Shown: positions 1 through 8,266, counted from the first letter of the stretch. The stretch: 57,319 nt of DNA from an uncultured Oscillibacter sp. (GCA_934574045.1 CAKTMK010000013.1:1-57319); one strand, 5' to 3'. Program-made: numbers and translations. The notes: generated by a model not told the origin, from the letters alone.

Positions 1-30
1 CGGCTTTATCAATGTTCGGAGAGAGATGGC

Positions 31-1407
31 ATGATTAAGGAAAATCAGCGCTTTTTGAACCGGCTCCACATCCTGTCAGACGGCGTGCTGGTGTTTTTGT
101 CTATGCTGGCGGCCCATTGGATGCGGTTCTCCCTGTTCGACGGCGTAGGCGGGCTGCCCATGCGCTACTACCTCTGGCTGGGCGCGGGCGCGGCGGCGCT
201 GTATCTGGTCAGCTTCGGCGCCGCGGGGCTGTACCGTTCCCACCGCGCCGTCCGGTTCTACAAGGAGGCGTCCCGCACTCTGCTGGTCAGCGCGCTGGAC
301 GTTCTGATCCTGACGGCGGTGCTGTTCGCGCTGCATCTGGACAATATGTCCCGCTGGCTGCTGGGCTTCTTCTATCTTGTCAGCAGCGCGCTGCTGCTGG
401 GCAAGCGGATGTGCCTCCGGGTGCTGCTGCACCGCTTCCGCGCCAAGGGATATAACCTCAAGCACGTGGTGCTGGTGGGCAGCGGCCCCGCCGCGAAGCG
501 GTACCTATCCAAGATCCGGGCTCAGAAGAATCTGGGCTATCAGGTGGACGGCGTGGTGTCCGACTGCGGCGCGTGGGGCGGTCTTTCCCTGCTGGGGGAA
601 TACGCCGCGCTGGAGGAGATCCTCACCCGGCGCAAGCCGGACGAGGTGGTTCTGGCCATCCCGGCGGAGGACAACGCCCGAGTCCCGGGGCTGATCTCCG
701 TGTGCGAAAAGACGGGCACCAAGGCGTCCATCATTCCCTTTTACGCCGCGTACCTGCCCAGCAATCCCCAGATCGACGATCTGGACGGGCTGGCGCTCAT
801 CAACCTGCGGCGCATCCCGCTGGACAATCTGGGCAACGCGTTTCTCAAGCGGGCGGAGGACATCCTCGGCTCGCTGGTGCTGATCCTGCTGACCTCGCCG
901 CTGATGCTTATTGCCGCCGTCGGCGTGAAGCTCAGCTCGCCGGGGCCGATTCTCTTTTGTCAGGAACGGGTGGGCCGGGACAAAAAGGTGTTCCGGATGT
1001 ACAAATTCCGCTCCATGCGGGTCAACGCGAAGCAGCAGACCGGCTGGAGCACCGACACGGACCCGCGCAAGACCCGCTTCGGCGCGCTGATCCGCAAATG
1101 CTCCATCGACGAGCTGCCCCAGCTTTTCAACGTGCTGCGGGGCGACATGTCGCTGGTGGGGCCGCGGCCGGAGGTCCCATTCTATGTGGAGCAGTTCAAG
1201 GAGGAGATCCCCCGCTACATGGTCAAGCATCAGGTGCGCCCCGGCATCACCGGCTGGGCGCAGGTGTGCGGCTTCCGGGGAGACACGTCCATTGAAAAGC
1301 GCATCGAGCACGATCTTTATTATATCGAGAACTGGAACCTGCTGTTCGACGTGAAGATCCTGCTGATGACGGTATTTAAGGCCGTCAACTCCGAAAAGCT
1401 GAAATGA
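31..1407 (+). CDS. Undecaprenyl-phosphate sugar phosphotransferase (exopolysaccharide initiation)
   Basis: This 458-residue membrane enzyme should transfer a sugar-1-phosphate from a nucleotide sugar to undecaprenyl phosphate, the first step of exopolysaccharide or capsule repeat-unit synthesis. The N-terminal ~130 residues hold about four hydrophobic segments. A Rossmann-like region follows (HVVLVGSGPAAKRYL, near residue 146). The catalytic sugar-transferase domain begins near residue 273 with KRAEDILG and a membrane helix, then shows MYKFRSM, DELPQLFNVLRGDMS, LVGPRPE and RPGITGWAQV. The architecture is that of the WbaP/CpsE/EpsL-type polyprenyl glycosylphosphotransferases. A purine-rich GGAGAGAG lies before the ATG. 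Any partner genes lie left of the window, because a strong terminator follows. The family is certain; the sugar specificity cannot be read. Confidence 0.93.
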   Translation: MIKENQRFLNRLHILSDGVLVFLSMLAAHWMRFSLFDGVGGLPMRYYLWLGAGAAALYLVSFGAAGLYRSHRAVRFYKEASRTLLVSALDVLILTAVLFALHLDNMSRWLLGFFYLVSSALLLGKRMCLRVLLHRFRAKGYNLKHVVLVGSGPAAKRYLSKIRAQKNLGYQVDGVVSDCGAWGGLSLLGEYAALEEILTRRKPDEVVLAIPAEDNARVPGLISVCEKTGTKASIIPFYAAYLPSNPQIDDLDGLALINLRRIPLDNLGNAFLKRAEDILGSLVLILLTSPLMLIAAVGVKLSSPGPILFCQERVGRDKKVFRMYKFRSMRVNAKQQTGWSTDTDPRKTRFGALIRKCSIDELPQLFNVLRGDMSLVGPRPEVPFYVEQFKEEIPRYMVKHQVRPGITGWAQVCGFRGDTSIEKRIEHDLYYIENWNLLFDVKILLMTVFKAVNSEKLK

Positions 1408-1415
1408 TCTGACGA

Positions 1416-1450
1416 ACGGCCCCCGCTCCTCTCGGAGCGGGGGCCGTTTT
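1416..1450 (+). terminator. Intrinsic terminator after the sugar phosphotransferase
   Basis: A 14-bp GC-rich stem (arm ACGGCCCCCGCTCC, loop TCTC) ends in TTTT, eight bases after the stop codon. The next ~200 bases to position 1659 hold no gene. Confidence 0.85.
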
Positions 1451-1659
1451 GACGCTCCGGCGCGCCGACCGCCTGCGGCGGGTCATACAGGCGCGCGCCG
1501 TGACCTCATAAGGGCGGCGGAAGCGGATCTTTCCGCGTCAGCCGCGTAAGGCGGCAAAAACGCACGGAAAGAGCGGTTAAATCGCCGTAAATCCGTCATT
1601 TTTTTCGGACGGCGCGGGCGGAGATGGAAATACTCCGCTGAAGACCGCGCCCCGCCGGT

Positions 1660-2181
1660 TCACGGGCCGAAGAAGAGCCGCACCGCCAGCGCCGAGCCGA
1701 TGAAGCCCGTCAGGTCCGCCGCCAGCGCAGCGGGGATGGTGTGCCGGGTGCGGGTGATCCCCGCCGCGCCGAAGTAGACGGCGATGGTGTAAAACGTTGT
1801 CTCCGTGCTGCCCAGCATGACGGCGGCGACCCGCCCGGCGTAGCTGTCCGGGCCGCAGCGGCTGATGACCTCGCTTCCCACCGCCAGCGCGCCGCTGCCG
1901 GAGACGGGGCGGATGAGCATCAGCGGCGTCAGCTCCGGCGGGATGCCCGCCAGCTCCAGCAGCGGCGCGCACAGCGACGAGAGCCAGTCCATCGCGCCGG
2001 AGGCCCGCAGCATGGACACGGCGGTCATCAGCCCCACCAGAGACGGCGTAATGCGCAGAAGGACCGTCAGCCCCTCGCCGGCGCCGGCGGTCAGAGCGCC
2101 GTATACGTCCACCCGCCGCCAGAGGGCAATGACCGCCGTTCCGGCCAGCAGGCCGGGGACCAGCATCGCGGAGGGATTCAT
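1660..2181 (-). CDS. spmB: Spore maturation protein B
   Basis: A 173-residue multi-pass membrane protein of the SpmB/nucleoside-recognition (Gate) family. In Bacillus, SpmA and SpmB are needed for proper spore core dehydration. The sequence starts MNPSAMLVPGLLAG and carries LIRPVSGSGAL and GSTETTFYTIAVYFGAAG, both typical of SpmB. I chose the internal ATG at 2181 because it overlaps the spmA stop by four bases (ATGA), implying translational coupling; a longer upstream reading would run through spmA in the wrong composition. Unlike Bacillus, no dacB is adjacent. It supports a spore-forming host. Confidence 0.92.
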   Translation of the reverse strand: MNPSAMLVPGLLAGTAVIALWRRVDVYGALTAGAGEGLTVLLRITPSLVGLMTAVSMLRASGAMDWLSSLCAPLLELAGIPPELTPLMLIRPVSGSGALAVGSEVISRCGPDSYAGRVAAVMLGSTETTFYTIAVYFGAAGITRTRHTIPAALAADLTGFIGSALAVRLFFGP

Positions 2182-2762
2182 CCGCGCCTCCCGCCCAGCC
2201 GGGCCAGCGCCTTGGCCGCCAGCAGCCCCACCGTCACGCTCAGCGCCGAGGAGAGCCACACGGCGGGAAGAATGTCCAGCGGCGCGGCGGCGCCCGCGGC
2301 GGCCCGCACGGAGGCTACCGTGGCGGGGACGAGCTGGATGGACGCCGTGTTCAGCACCACCAGCAGGCAAAGCTCATCGCTGGCCACGCCGTTCTGCCCC
2401 CGCGCCATGCGGCACGCCGCCTGAACGCCCAGCGGCGTGGCCGCGTTGCCCAGTCCCAGCAGGTTGGCGGACACGTTGGCCGAGACCGCAGAGAGGGTTT
2501 CATCGTCCCGGCTGGCCCGGGGCAGCAGCCGCCGCAGCAGCGGGCGGAACACCTGCGCCAGCCGTGTGGACAGCCCGCAGCGGTTCATGATCTCCATCAC
2601 GCCGCTCCACAGGCACAGTACGCCAGCCATGGACAGGCAGAGCTGCACCGCGCTTCCCGCTCCGGTCAGCGCGGCCTGAGAAACCGCGTCCATTTGTCCG
2701 GAAAACAGGCCAAAAATGACGGATACCACCACCATACCCGTCCAGATGATCGCCATTGCCAA
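2178..2762 (-). CDS. spmA: Spore maturation protein A
   Basis: A 194-residue membrane protein paired with SpmB. It has several hydrophobic helices and the diagnostic SpmA stretch SANLLGLGNAATPLG near residue 100, followed by LNTASIQLVPATVA. The start used here is TTG at 2762, nine bases after GGGGAG; an ATG two codons downstream (2756) is the alternative and has poorer spacing to that ribosome site. spmA and spmB form a two-gene leftward operon. No convincing sigma-A promoter is visible upstream, which would fit a forespore or mother-cell sigma factor, although I could not assign one. Confidence 0.92.
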   Translation of the reverse strand: MAMAIIWTGMVVVSVIFGLFSGQMDAVSQAALTGAGSAVQLCLSMAGVLCLWSGVMEIMNRCGLSTRLAQVFRPLLRRLLPRASRDDETLSAVSANVSANLLGLGNAATPLGVQAACRMARGQNGVASDELCLLVVLNTASIQLVPATVASVRAAAGAAAPLDILPAVWLSSALSVTVGLLAAKALARLGGRRG

Positions 2763-2922
2763 AGCCTACCACTCCCCTTGCAATTTGCCGGATACATCCG
2801 GTGACAAATTAGCGATTTGTTTTCATTTGGGAATTAAATCTGTACTTAATGACAGCATTTTACTGGGAAATTCCGCGAAATTTAGTCATAAGGTAAAATC
2901 TTTGCAAAGTAGCAAAAAACGA

Positions 2923-2952
2923 TTGACAAAATATGACATTTTGTGGTATTGT
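2923..2952 (+). promoter_or_regulatory. Sigma-A promoter of abrB with overlapping inverted repeats
   Basis: TTGACA (2923-2928), 18 bases, then TATTGT (2947-2952), in an AT-rich gap. A perfect 10-bp palindrome GTCAATTGAC sits at 2951-2960 over the expected start. ATTGACA (2922-2928) and TGTCAAT (2950-2956) form a second, wider inverted repeat across the promoter. Autoregulation, as known for AbrB in Bacillus, is plausible. Confidence 0.65.
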
Positions 2953-3000
2953 CAATTGACCACGGAAATCCGGGAATTATTGTGGAAAAGGAGATAACAT

Positions 3001-3246
3001 ATGAAATCTACCGGAATCGTTCGGAAGGTGGACGAACTGGGACGCATCGTGCTGCCCATCGAGATGCGGCGCACGCTGGACATCGCGGAGAAGGATTCTC
3101 TGGAAATCTATGTTGAGGGGACCTCTGTCATTCTCAAAAAGTATAAGCCCAGCTGCATTTTCTGCGACAGCAATAAGGATGTGGTCCAGTTCAAGGGCAA
3201 GAACGTCTGCCCCAAGTGCCTGCGCGAGATCGCGGAGCTGCACTGA
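3001..3246 (+). CDS. abrB: AbrB-type transition-state regulator with Cys-pair C terminus
   Basis: An 81-residue DNA-binding protein. The N terminus (MKSTGIVRKVDELGRIVLPI, then EMRRTLDIAEKDSLEIYV) is nearly identical to Bacillus AbrB, a swapped-hairpin SpoVT/AbrB fold that binds AT-rich promoters as a tetramer during the transition from growth to sporulation. The C-terminal 30 residues instead carry CIFC and CPKC pairs, a likely zinc site in place of the Bacillus multimerisation domain. The start follows AAAGGAGATAACAT. The gene is monocistronic between its own promoter and a bidirectional terminator. Confidence 0.93.
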   Translation: MKSTGIVRKVDELGRIVLPIEMRRTLDIAEKDSLEIYVEGTSVILKKYKPSCIFCDSNKDVVQFKGKNVCPKCLREIAELH

Positions 3247-3303
3247 ACCGGACGCGGCTCCCGCTGGGAGCGTGGGGAGAAAAAGCAGAAAAAGGGATAA
3301 AAA

Positions 3304-3331
3304 ACGGGAGAGAGCATTGCTCTCTCCCGTT
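3304..3331. terminator. Bidirectional terminator between abrB and lplA
   Basis: A 12-bp stem (ACGGGAGAGAGC, loop ATT) is flanked by A residues on the left and T residues on the right, between convergent genes. Confidence 0.8.
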
Positions 3332-3363
3332 TCAGTTATTTGGGCGTGTCCGGTCCTTGACGC

Positions 3364-4344
3364 TCAGTCCGCAATGGCGGCGGCCATCTCCTCGGCGGAG
3401 ATGCGGTATACCGCGCCGTCAATGCTGTGCCGACGCAGGGCCTCCAACACCGCGCCGCGGTCATAGCGGCAGCCGATCAGGGCGGCGCAGATGGTCTCGG
3501 CATCCAGCGTGGAGAAAAAGTCGCCGTAAACGGCGGCGTGCTGAATGACGCCCTTCTGCACGTCGATCTTGAACTGCATCTTTCCGCCTGCAAAGCGGCC
3601 GGTGCGCTCGATGTTGAACTTGGGGTCCGCGCCGTAAATGCGCTCCCAGCTGCGGAACTTCTCCTCCGCCAGCTGGCGGATGCGATCGTCGTCCTCCGGC
3701 GTCAGGGAATAGGTCTGGGTGCTGCCGACCATGATGCTGCGCACCATGCGCGCCTTGAACGCCTCCGGGTCCATGGGCGCGGGCAGGTGCTCGGCGATGT
3801 TGGTGACCCGGTCCCGGACGGACTTGATGCTCTTGGAGAGGATCTTATAGCTGTCCACCGTGGTGGAGGCCACCATCTGCTCGATATCGGTGTCAAACAG
3901 CAGCGAGCCGTGATGCACGGTGCGGCCGCCCAGCCGGTACTGCGCGTTGCCGGAAAATTTCTTCCCGCCGATGGTCAGGTCATTGCGTCCGTTGAAGGAC
4001 GCATCCACCCCCAGCTCCCGCAGGGCGCCGATCACCGGGGCGATGTACTGATGGAACTCGATCTCGTCCGCGCCGGAGTGCTGGATAAAGGTAAACTGCC
4101 ATCCGCCGGGATCGGTATAGATGGTGCCGCCGCCGCTCATGCGCCGGACGATGCGGATGTTGTGGGCGTCCGCGTAGGGCTTGTTGATCTCCTCCAGCAC
4201 ATTCTGGTACTTCCCCACCATCAGCGTGGGCGTGGTGCGCCAGAAGAGGAACACCGTGTCCGGAAGCTGCTTTTCCACGGTGAAGTAATACTCCAGACCG
4301 AAGTTGTAGTATACGTCCGTGGAGCCGGTCTCAATATAGATCAT
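3364..4344 (-). CDS. lplA: Lipoate-protein ligase A (first copy)
   Basis: A 326-residue ATP-dependent ligase that adenylates free lipoate (or octanoate) and transfers it to a lysine of lipoyl domains. Visible motifs are RRMSGGGTIYTD for the substrate pocket and GGKKFSGNAQ with the catalytic lysine. After ~240 residues comes the small C-terminal LplA domain (FNIERTGRFAGGKMQF), so it is a two-domain ligase and not an octanoyltransferase. The ATG at 4344 lies inside the end of lipA (14-base overlap) just after GGAGGACGTGC. It is the last gene of the lipoate operon. Confidence 0.93.
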   Translation of the reverse strand: MIYIETGSTDVYYNFGLEYYFTVEKQLPDTVFLFWRTTPTLMVGKYQNVLEEINKPYADAHNIRIVRRMSGGGTIYTDPGGWQFTFIQHSGADEIEFHQYIAPVIGALRELGVDASFNGRNDLTIGGKKFSGNAQYRLGGRTVHHGSLLFDTDIEQMVASTTVDSYKILSKSIKSVRDRVTNIAEHLPAPMDPEAFKARMVRSIMVGSTQTYSLTPEDDDRIRQLAEEKFRSWERIYGADPKFNIERTGRFAGGKMQFKIDVQKGVIQHAAVYGDFFSTLDAETICAALIGCRYDRGAVLEALRRHSIDGAVYRISAEEMAAAIAD

Positions 4345-5191
4345 GCACGTCCTCCAGCGCTTCCCACGCCTTATAGGAGCTGCGGGCCAGCGGCGCGGAG
4401 GCCACATGGCGGAAGCCCTTGGCAAGGGCCATCTCCTTCCAGCGGGCGAAGTCCTCCGGCGTGGCGTACCGCGCCAGCGGATAGTGCTGCGGCGAGGGCT
4501 GGAGATACTGGCCGATGGTCAGGATGTCGCACCCGGTGGCGAGAATATCGTCCATCAGGGCGCTGATCTGCTCCTCCGTCTCGCCCAGACCCACCATGAA
4601 GCCGGTCTTGGTCAGGAGGGTGGGGTCCTTCTGCTTGCAGTAGCGCAGCACGTCCAGCGATCGCTCATACCGCGCCTGAGGCCGCACGGCGGCCTGAAGC
4701 TCCTTCACGGTCTCCACATTGTGGTTCAGGACCTCGGGATGGGCGGCGATCACCACATCCAGCGCGTCCGTGTTCATTTTCATGTCGGAGATCAGCGTCT
4801 CCACCGTGGTGCCGGGGCAGACCTCCCGGATGGCCCGGACGCACTTGGCGAACTGCTCCGCGCCGCCGTCTGGCAGATCGTCCCGGGTGGAGCAGGTCAG
4901 CACCACGTGGCGCAGGCCCAGCTTTTTGGCGGCCTTTGCGATGTTCATCGGCTCCTCCGGGTCCGGGGGCAGGGGGTGGCCGGTGGTCACGTTGCAGAAG
5001 CGGCAGTTGCGGGTGCAGATGCTGCCCAGGATCATAAAGGTGGAGGTGTGCTTGCGGTAGCACTCGCCCAGATTGGGGCAGTTGGCTTCCTTGCAGACGG
5101 TGTTGAGCTTCAGGTCCCGCATCAGCTCCGCCACCTCCGCAACGGCATCCTGATTGTAGCGGACCTTCAGCCAGTCGGGTTTCTTTTCCAT
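4331..5191 (-). CDS. lipA: Lipoyl synthase (radical SAM)
   Basis: A 286-residue radical-SAM enzyme that inserts two sulfurs into octanoyl groups bound to lipoyl domains. The auxiliary cluster motif CKEANCPNLGEC is near residue 34 and the radical-SAM motif CTRNCRFC near residue 59, both complete. GYMVGLGET-like (GFMVGLGETEEQI) and QYLQPSPQHYPL stretches are typical of LipA. It starts seven bases after the lipoyl-domain gene and overlaps lplA. Its octanoyl substrate presumably comes from the ligases here acting on scavenged octanoate, because no LipB or LipM is seen in the window. Confidence 0.96.
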   Translation of the reverse strand: MEKKPDWLKVRYNQDAVAEVAELMRDLKLNTVCKEANCPNLGECYRKHTSTFMILGSICTRNCRFCNVTTGHPLPPDPEEPMNIAKAAKKLGLRHVVLTCSTRDDLPDGGAEQFAKCVRAIREVCPGTTVETLISDMKMNTDALDVVIAAHPEVLNHNVETVKELQAAVRPQARYERSLDVLRYCKQKDPTLLTKTGFMVGLGETEEQISALMDDILATGCDILTIGQYLQPSPQHYPLARYATPEDFARWKEMALAKGFRHVASAPLARSSYKAWEALEDVHDLY

Positions 5192-5198
5192 GGCTGGC

Positions 5199-5438
5199 TC
5201 ACCGGGTCTCCAGAATGGCGACGGGGGCCTCCACGTTCACCGTGTCGCCCTCCTCGCAGAGCTGTTTCTTCAAAACGCCGGACTCCGTGGCCTCAATCTG
5301 ATTGACGACCTTGTCCGTCTCGATCTCATAGAGCGGCTCGCCCGCGGTCACCGTGTCGCCTTCTTCTTTCAGCCACGCGCACAAAACGCCCTTTTCCATC
5401 TCCGGGCGCAGCTTGGGCATTGTCAGTTCTTTTTCCAT
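5199..5438 (-). CDS. Stand-alone lipoyl-domain carrier protein
   Basis: A 79-residue protein consisting only of one biotinyl/lipoyl domain. It reads MEKELTMPKLRPEMEKGVL at the start and has the modified-lysine hairpin IETDKVVNQIEA around residues 39-50, the form seen in E2 subunits of 2-oxoacid dehydrogenases. No E3-binding domain or acyltransferase core follows. It sits between lplA2 and lipA, so it is the obvious local target of both enzymes. It could be a carrier for an unlinked dehydrogenase, a lipoyl-relay protein as GcvH is in Bacillus, or a remnant of an E2. The frame is intact and its codon use matches its neighbours, which argues against a remnant. Confidence 0.88.
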   Translation of the reverse strand: MEKELTMPKLRPEMEKGVLCAWLKEEGDTVTAGEPLYEIETDKVVNQIEATESGVLKKQLCEEGDTVNVEAPVAILETR

Positions 5439-5518
5439 GATCTTGTCCGTCCCTTTCTCCGCGGATGCCGCGGGATCGTTGTTTGCACTGTGATTCCTGT
5501 ATTGGAAAAGGCTGCGTT

Positions 5519-6466
5519 TTACAGCAGCCAGTCCATCAATTCCTCGGCCCGGTCCCCGGCCAGCGTCCGGCAGACGTCCGCGAAGCCCTCCGGGTCCAGC
5601 CGCGCGCCGTTGAGCAGCCGGGCGGCCAGCTCCCCGTCGATCACGGGGGATTCCACCGCCGCGCCGGAGATCACGCCCCGCTTTGCCGCGTAGGCCGCGC
5701 GGATGGGCGCTCCGGCAAAGGTCCCCGTCCGCTCATAGGTGAAGGCGGGTGTCTTGCCCCATGTCCACGCCCAGCTGCGGTACTTCTCGTCCCGCAGGCG
5801 GCAGACCTCCGCCTCCTGCTCCGCCGTCAGCGTCAGGCGGGCGCTGCCCGGGGGGAGCATGGCGTCCAGCAGGCGCGCCTGAAACTCCGCCAGTGTCATG
5901 GGCGACGCCAGATGGTCCCGGATGTTGGTCACGGGACAGATGGCGGAGACGGTCCCCTTGGACTGGAAGCAGTCGTTTTTATGGTGCGTGGTGATCCGGT
6001 CCAGAACGGCCAGATCCGACTCAAACAGCAGCGTTCCGTGGTGCAGGAGCCGTCCGTTTGCCGCCCGCTGGGCGCTGCCGGAGATCTTCTGGTCCCCGAT
6101 GGCAATGTCACAGGTGCGGTTTTTCCGGGCCGGAACGCCGATGGCGTTCAGCGCGTCCAGCACCGGCTGGAGGCAGCGGTCGTAATCCACCAGCCCGTCC
6201 TGCCGGATGATGTAGGTGTAGTTCACGTTGCCCAGATCGTGGTACACGGTGCCGCCGCCGCTCATCCGCCGCACCACGGGGATGTCCAGCCGCCGCAGCG
6301 TCTCCACGTGGACCTCCCGGCAGATGTTCTGATAGCAGCCCACGACCACCGCCGGGCGGTTCTGCCAGAGGAGGAACACGTCGTCGTCCCGGAAGGTCTG
6401 AAAGACAAATTCCTCGAACGCCTGATTGTAAAAGGGATCGTGGGAGAAATCCTGCACGGTGAGCAT
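5519..6466 (-). CDS. Lipoate-protein ligase A (second copy)
   Basis: A 315-residue paralogue of the downstream lplA. It has RRMSGGGTVYHDLG, IGDQKISGSAQ with the catalytic lysine, and the C-terminal LplA domain (FTYERTGTFAG). It is the first gene of the operon, with GGAGG 10 bases before the ATG. Two complete ligases in one operon may divide labour between lipoate and octanoate, or between free acid and transfer among carriers. The sequences are clearly diverged, so this is not a recent duplication. Confidence 0.92.
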   Translation of the reverse strand: MLTVQDFSHDPFYNQAFEEFVFQTFRDDDVFLLWQNRPAVVVGCYQNICREVHVETLRRLDIPVVRRMSGGGTVYHDLGNVNYTYIIRQDGLVDYDRCLQPVLDALNAIGVPARKNRTCDIAIGDQKISGSAQRAANGRLLHHGTLLFESDLAVLDRITTHHKNDCFQSKGTVSAICPVTNIRDHLASPMTLAEFQARLLDAMLPPGSARLTLTAEQEAEVCRLRDEKYRSWAWTWGKTPAFTYERTGTFAGAPIRAAYAAKRGVISGAAVESPVIDGELAARLLNGARLDPEGFADVCRTLAGDRAEELMDWLL

Positions 6467-6552
6467 GGCTGCGGCCTCCGTTTTCCGCTCGAGGGAGGAA
6501 CACGCCTGAAGGCGTGCTTTCCCGGCTGTCCGATGGTATCTAAACGCCTCTT

Positions 6553-6581
6553 ATTATAGGGGCTTTGCGCCGGATTGTCAA
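6553..6581 (-). promoter_or_regulatory. Perfect sigma-A promoter of the lipoate operon
   Basis: On the minus strand TTGACA (6581-6576), exactly 17 bases, then TATAAT (6558-6553), both full consensus. The ~80-base leader to the ATG at 6466 contains a small hairpin (CACGCC TTCA GGCGTG). The rest of the 6467-6785 gap holds the upstream region of tcdA; a TATACT at 6634-6639 may be its -10 box, but I see no good -35. Confidence 0.85.
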
Positions 6582-6785
6582 CCGCGCCGCCCCGGCGCGG
6601 AGGGGGCTTGCGGCGGAGGAAAAAGTGTGCTACTATACTTCCTATCATCATACTATCATACTATGTTGCTGCAATCGCGGACAAAAGCGAATACGCCCGA
6701 CGGCGCGTCCTTCCGCCCGTCAAAGCGGCGTCTGCCTTTGTTCATCGGCGGCGGCGCATCCGGACGACCGGGGAAAGGCGGGGCC

Positions 6786-7577
6786 ATGCTCGATCAGTTT
6801 TCAAGGACGCAGCTCCTGTTCGGGAAGGAGGGCATGGAGCGGCTGCACGCGGCGCGGGTGGCGGTGTTCGGCGTGGGCGGTGTGGGCGGCTACACTGTGG
6901 AGGCGCTGGCGCGCAGCGGCGTGGGGACGCTGGACCTGATCGACGACGACCGGGTCTGCATCACCAACATCAACCGGCAGATCCTGGCGACTCGGGAGAC
7001 GGTGGGGCAGTATAAGGTGGACGCGGCCCGGGAACGGGTGATGTCCATCAATCCCAAGGCGCAGGTGAACGGCTGCAAGACCTTTTTTACGCCGGAGACC
7101 GCCGGGGCCTTTGACTTCACGCAGTTTGACTACGTGGTGGACGCCATCGACACCGTGACCGGCAAGCTGGAGCTGATCGAACGGGCGCAGTGGGCGGGAA
7201 CGCCGGTCATCAGCTGCATGGGCGCGGCCAACAAGCTGGACCCGTCCGCGCTGGAGGTGGCGGACATCTACAAAACGTCCGTCTGCCCGCTGGCGCGGGT
7301 GATGCGCCGGGAGCTTCGCCGCCGGGGGATCAGGCGGCTGAAGGTGGTCTACTCCAAGGAGCCGCCCATGACGCCGCTGGAGGACCTGTCCGTGAGCTGC
7401 CGGACCCACTGCGTCTGCCCGCCGGGAACGGTCCGCAAGTGTACCGCCCGGCGGCAGATCCCCGGAAGCAACGCGTTTGTGCCCCCGGCGGCGGGACTGC
7501 TCATCGCGGCGGAGGTGGTGAAGGACCTGCTCCGCACCGCTCCAAGGGACGGGCGGGACGGTTCCGGGGCGGTCTGA
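6786..7577 (+). CDS. tcdA: tRNA threonylcarbamoyladenosine dehydratase (TcdA/CsdL)
   Basis: A 263-residue ThiF/E1-like enzyme that uses ATP to cyclise the t6A37 modification of ANN-decoding tRNAs to ct6A. It starts MLDQFSRTQLLFG and shows the nucleotide-binding GVGGVGGYTVEALARSG near residue 26, DLIDDDRV, NINRQ, and the TcdA stretch DIYKTSVCPLARVMRREL. I chose the ATG at 6786, after GGGGAAAGGCGGGGCC, because the family begins here; an in-frame extension to 6627 has no family similarity. It is monocistronic and convergent with the Rrf2 gene. Confidence 0.9.
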   Translation: MLDQFSRTQLLFGKEGMERLHAARVAVFGVGGVGGYTVEALARSGVGTLDLIDDDRVCITNINRQILATRETVGQYKVDAARERVMSINPKAQVNGCKTFFTPETAGAFDFTQFDYVVDAIDTVTGKLELIERAQWAGTPVISCMGAANKLDPSALEVADIYKTSVCPLARVMRRELRRRGIRRLKVVYSKEPPMTPLEDLSVSCRTHCVCPPGTVRKCTARRQIPGSNAFVPPAAGLLIAAEVVKDLLRTAPRDGRDGSGAV

Positions 7578-7641
7578 GGAATGCCGACCGCCGCTTCGGC
7601 GGCGTTGTCCGCGGGGCGCTCCTGCGGGATACGGGAAGACA

Positions 7642-7680
7642 AAACCGACCGGGACGGCTCAGGGCCGTCCCGGTCGGTTT
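7642..7680. terminator. Bidirectional terminator, tcdA / Rrf2
   Basis: A 17-bp perfect stem (AAACCGACCGGGACGGC, loop TCAGG) has A residues on the left and T residues on the right between convergent genes. Confidence 0.85.
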
Positions 7681-7713
7681 GCTGATGGTTCGCTTCTCCG
7701 GACTGCGCCGGAG

Positions 7714-8145
7714 TCAGATCACGTAGTCAAAGCCGTCGCGGCTCTTCTGGAGCAGGTCCTCCAGCGTGAACTGGTCCAGATACTGATTGATAACGTCGTT
7801 TAGCCCGGACCAGAGGGACAGCGTGCGGCACTCGGCGGCCCGCTCGCAGGGGGCCGCGCCGCTCTCCAGACACGCCACCGGGGCCAGAGACCCCTCCATC
7901 AGGCGGAGAATGTCGCCGACCTTGTACTGCGCGGGGGCCTTGCGCAGGCGGTAGCCGCCGCCCTTGCCCCGCAGTCCCTCCAGCACCTGCCCTTTGACCA
8001 GCGTTTTCACGATGCTCTCCAGATATTTTTCCGAGATCTCCTGCCGCGCGGCGATCTCCTTCAAGGGGATGTATTCCTCCGTCTGGTGCTCCGCCATGTC
8101 GATCAGCACGCGCAGAGCGTAGCGCCCCTTGGTAGAAATCATCAT
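7714..8145 (-). CDS. Rrf2-family transcriptional regulator (IscR/CymR type)
   Basis: A 143-residue winged-helix regulator starting MMISTKGRYALRVLIDMAEH, with recognition-helix region ISEKYLESIVKTL and wing GLRGKGGGYRL. Three cysteines are spaced C-x7-C-x5-C at the dimer-helix position (CLESGAAPCERAAEC), close to the Fe-S ligands of IscR, so it may sense iron-sulfur or sulfur status. It is divergent from cysK, the usual target of CymR-like members. Two ATGs are adjacent at the start; GGTAGG lies five bases upstream of the first. Its promoter carries the same TACC...GGT site as cysK, suggesting autoregulation. Confidence 0.93.
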   Translation of the reverse strand: MMISTKGRYALRVLIDMAEHQTEEYIPLKEIAARQEISEKYLESIVKTLVKGQVLEGLRGKGGGYRLRKAPAQYKVGDILRLMEGSLAPVACLESGAAPCERAAECRTLSLWSGLNDVINQYLDQFTLEDLLQKSRDGFDYVI

Positions 8146-8185
8146 ATGAACCTACCTGCCTTCCCAGAATTGCAATTACATACCT

Positions 8186-8214
8186 ATTATACTGCACGGT
8201 TAATATGATTTCAA
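8186..8214 (-). promoter_or_regulatory. Sigma-A promoter of the Rrf2 gene
   Basis: On the minus strand TTGAAA (8214-8209), 17 bases, TATAAT (8191-8186). TACC (8181-8184) and GGTT (8198-8201), 13 bases apart, straddle the -10 box. Confidence 0.8.
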
Positions 8215-8237
8215 TGGATATTTTTTGCGTTTTCCTC

Positions 8238-8266
8238 TTGACAGGACGGCGGTGCCGCGTTATAAT
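8238..8266 (+). promoter_or_regulatory. Perfect sigma-A promoter of cysK
   Basis: TTGACA (8238-8243), 17 bases, TATAAT (8261-8266). The leader to the ATG is ~145 bases and has one hairpin (CGCAGG/CCTGCG, 8350-8365). I see no T-box or SAM-riboswitch signature in it. Confidence 0.85.

Noticed and set aside
2716..2997. 93-codon plus-strand frame before abrB
   Set aside because: It overlaps the spmA start and the abrB promoter, has no ribosome site and shows no family similarity.
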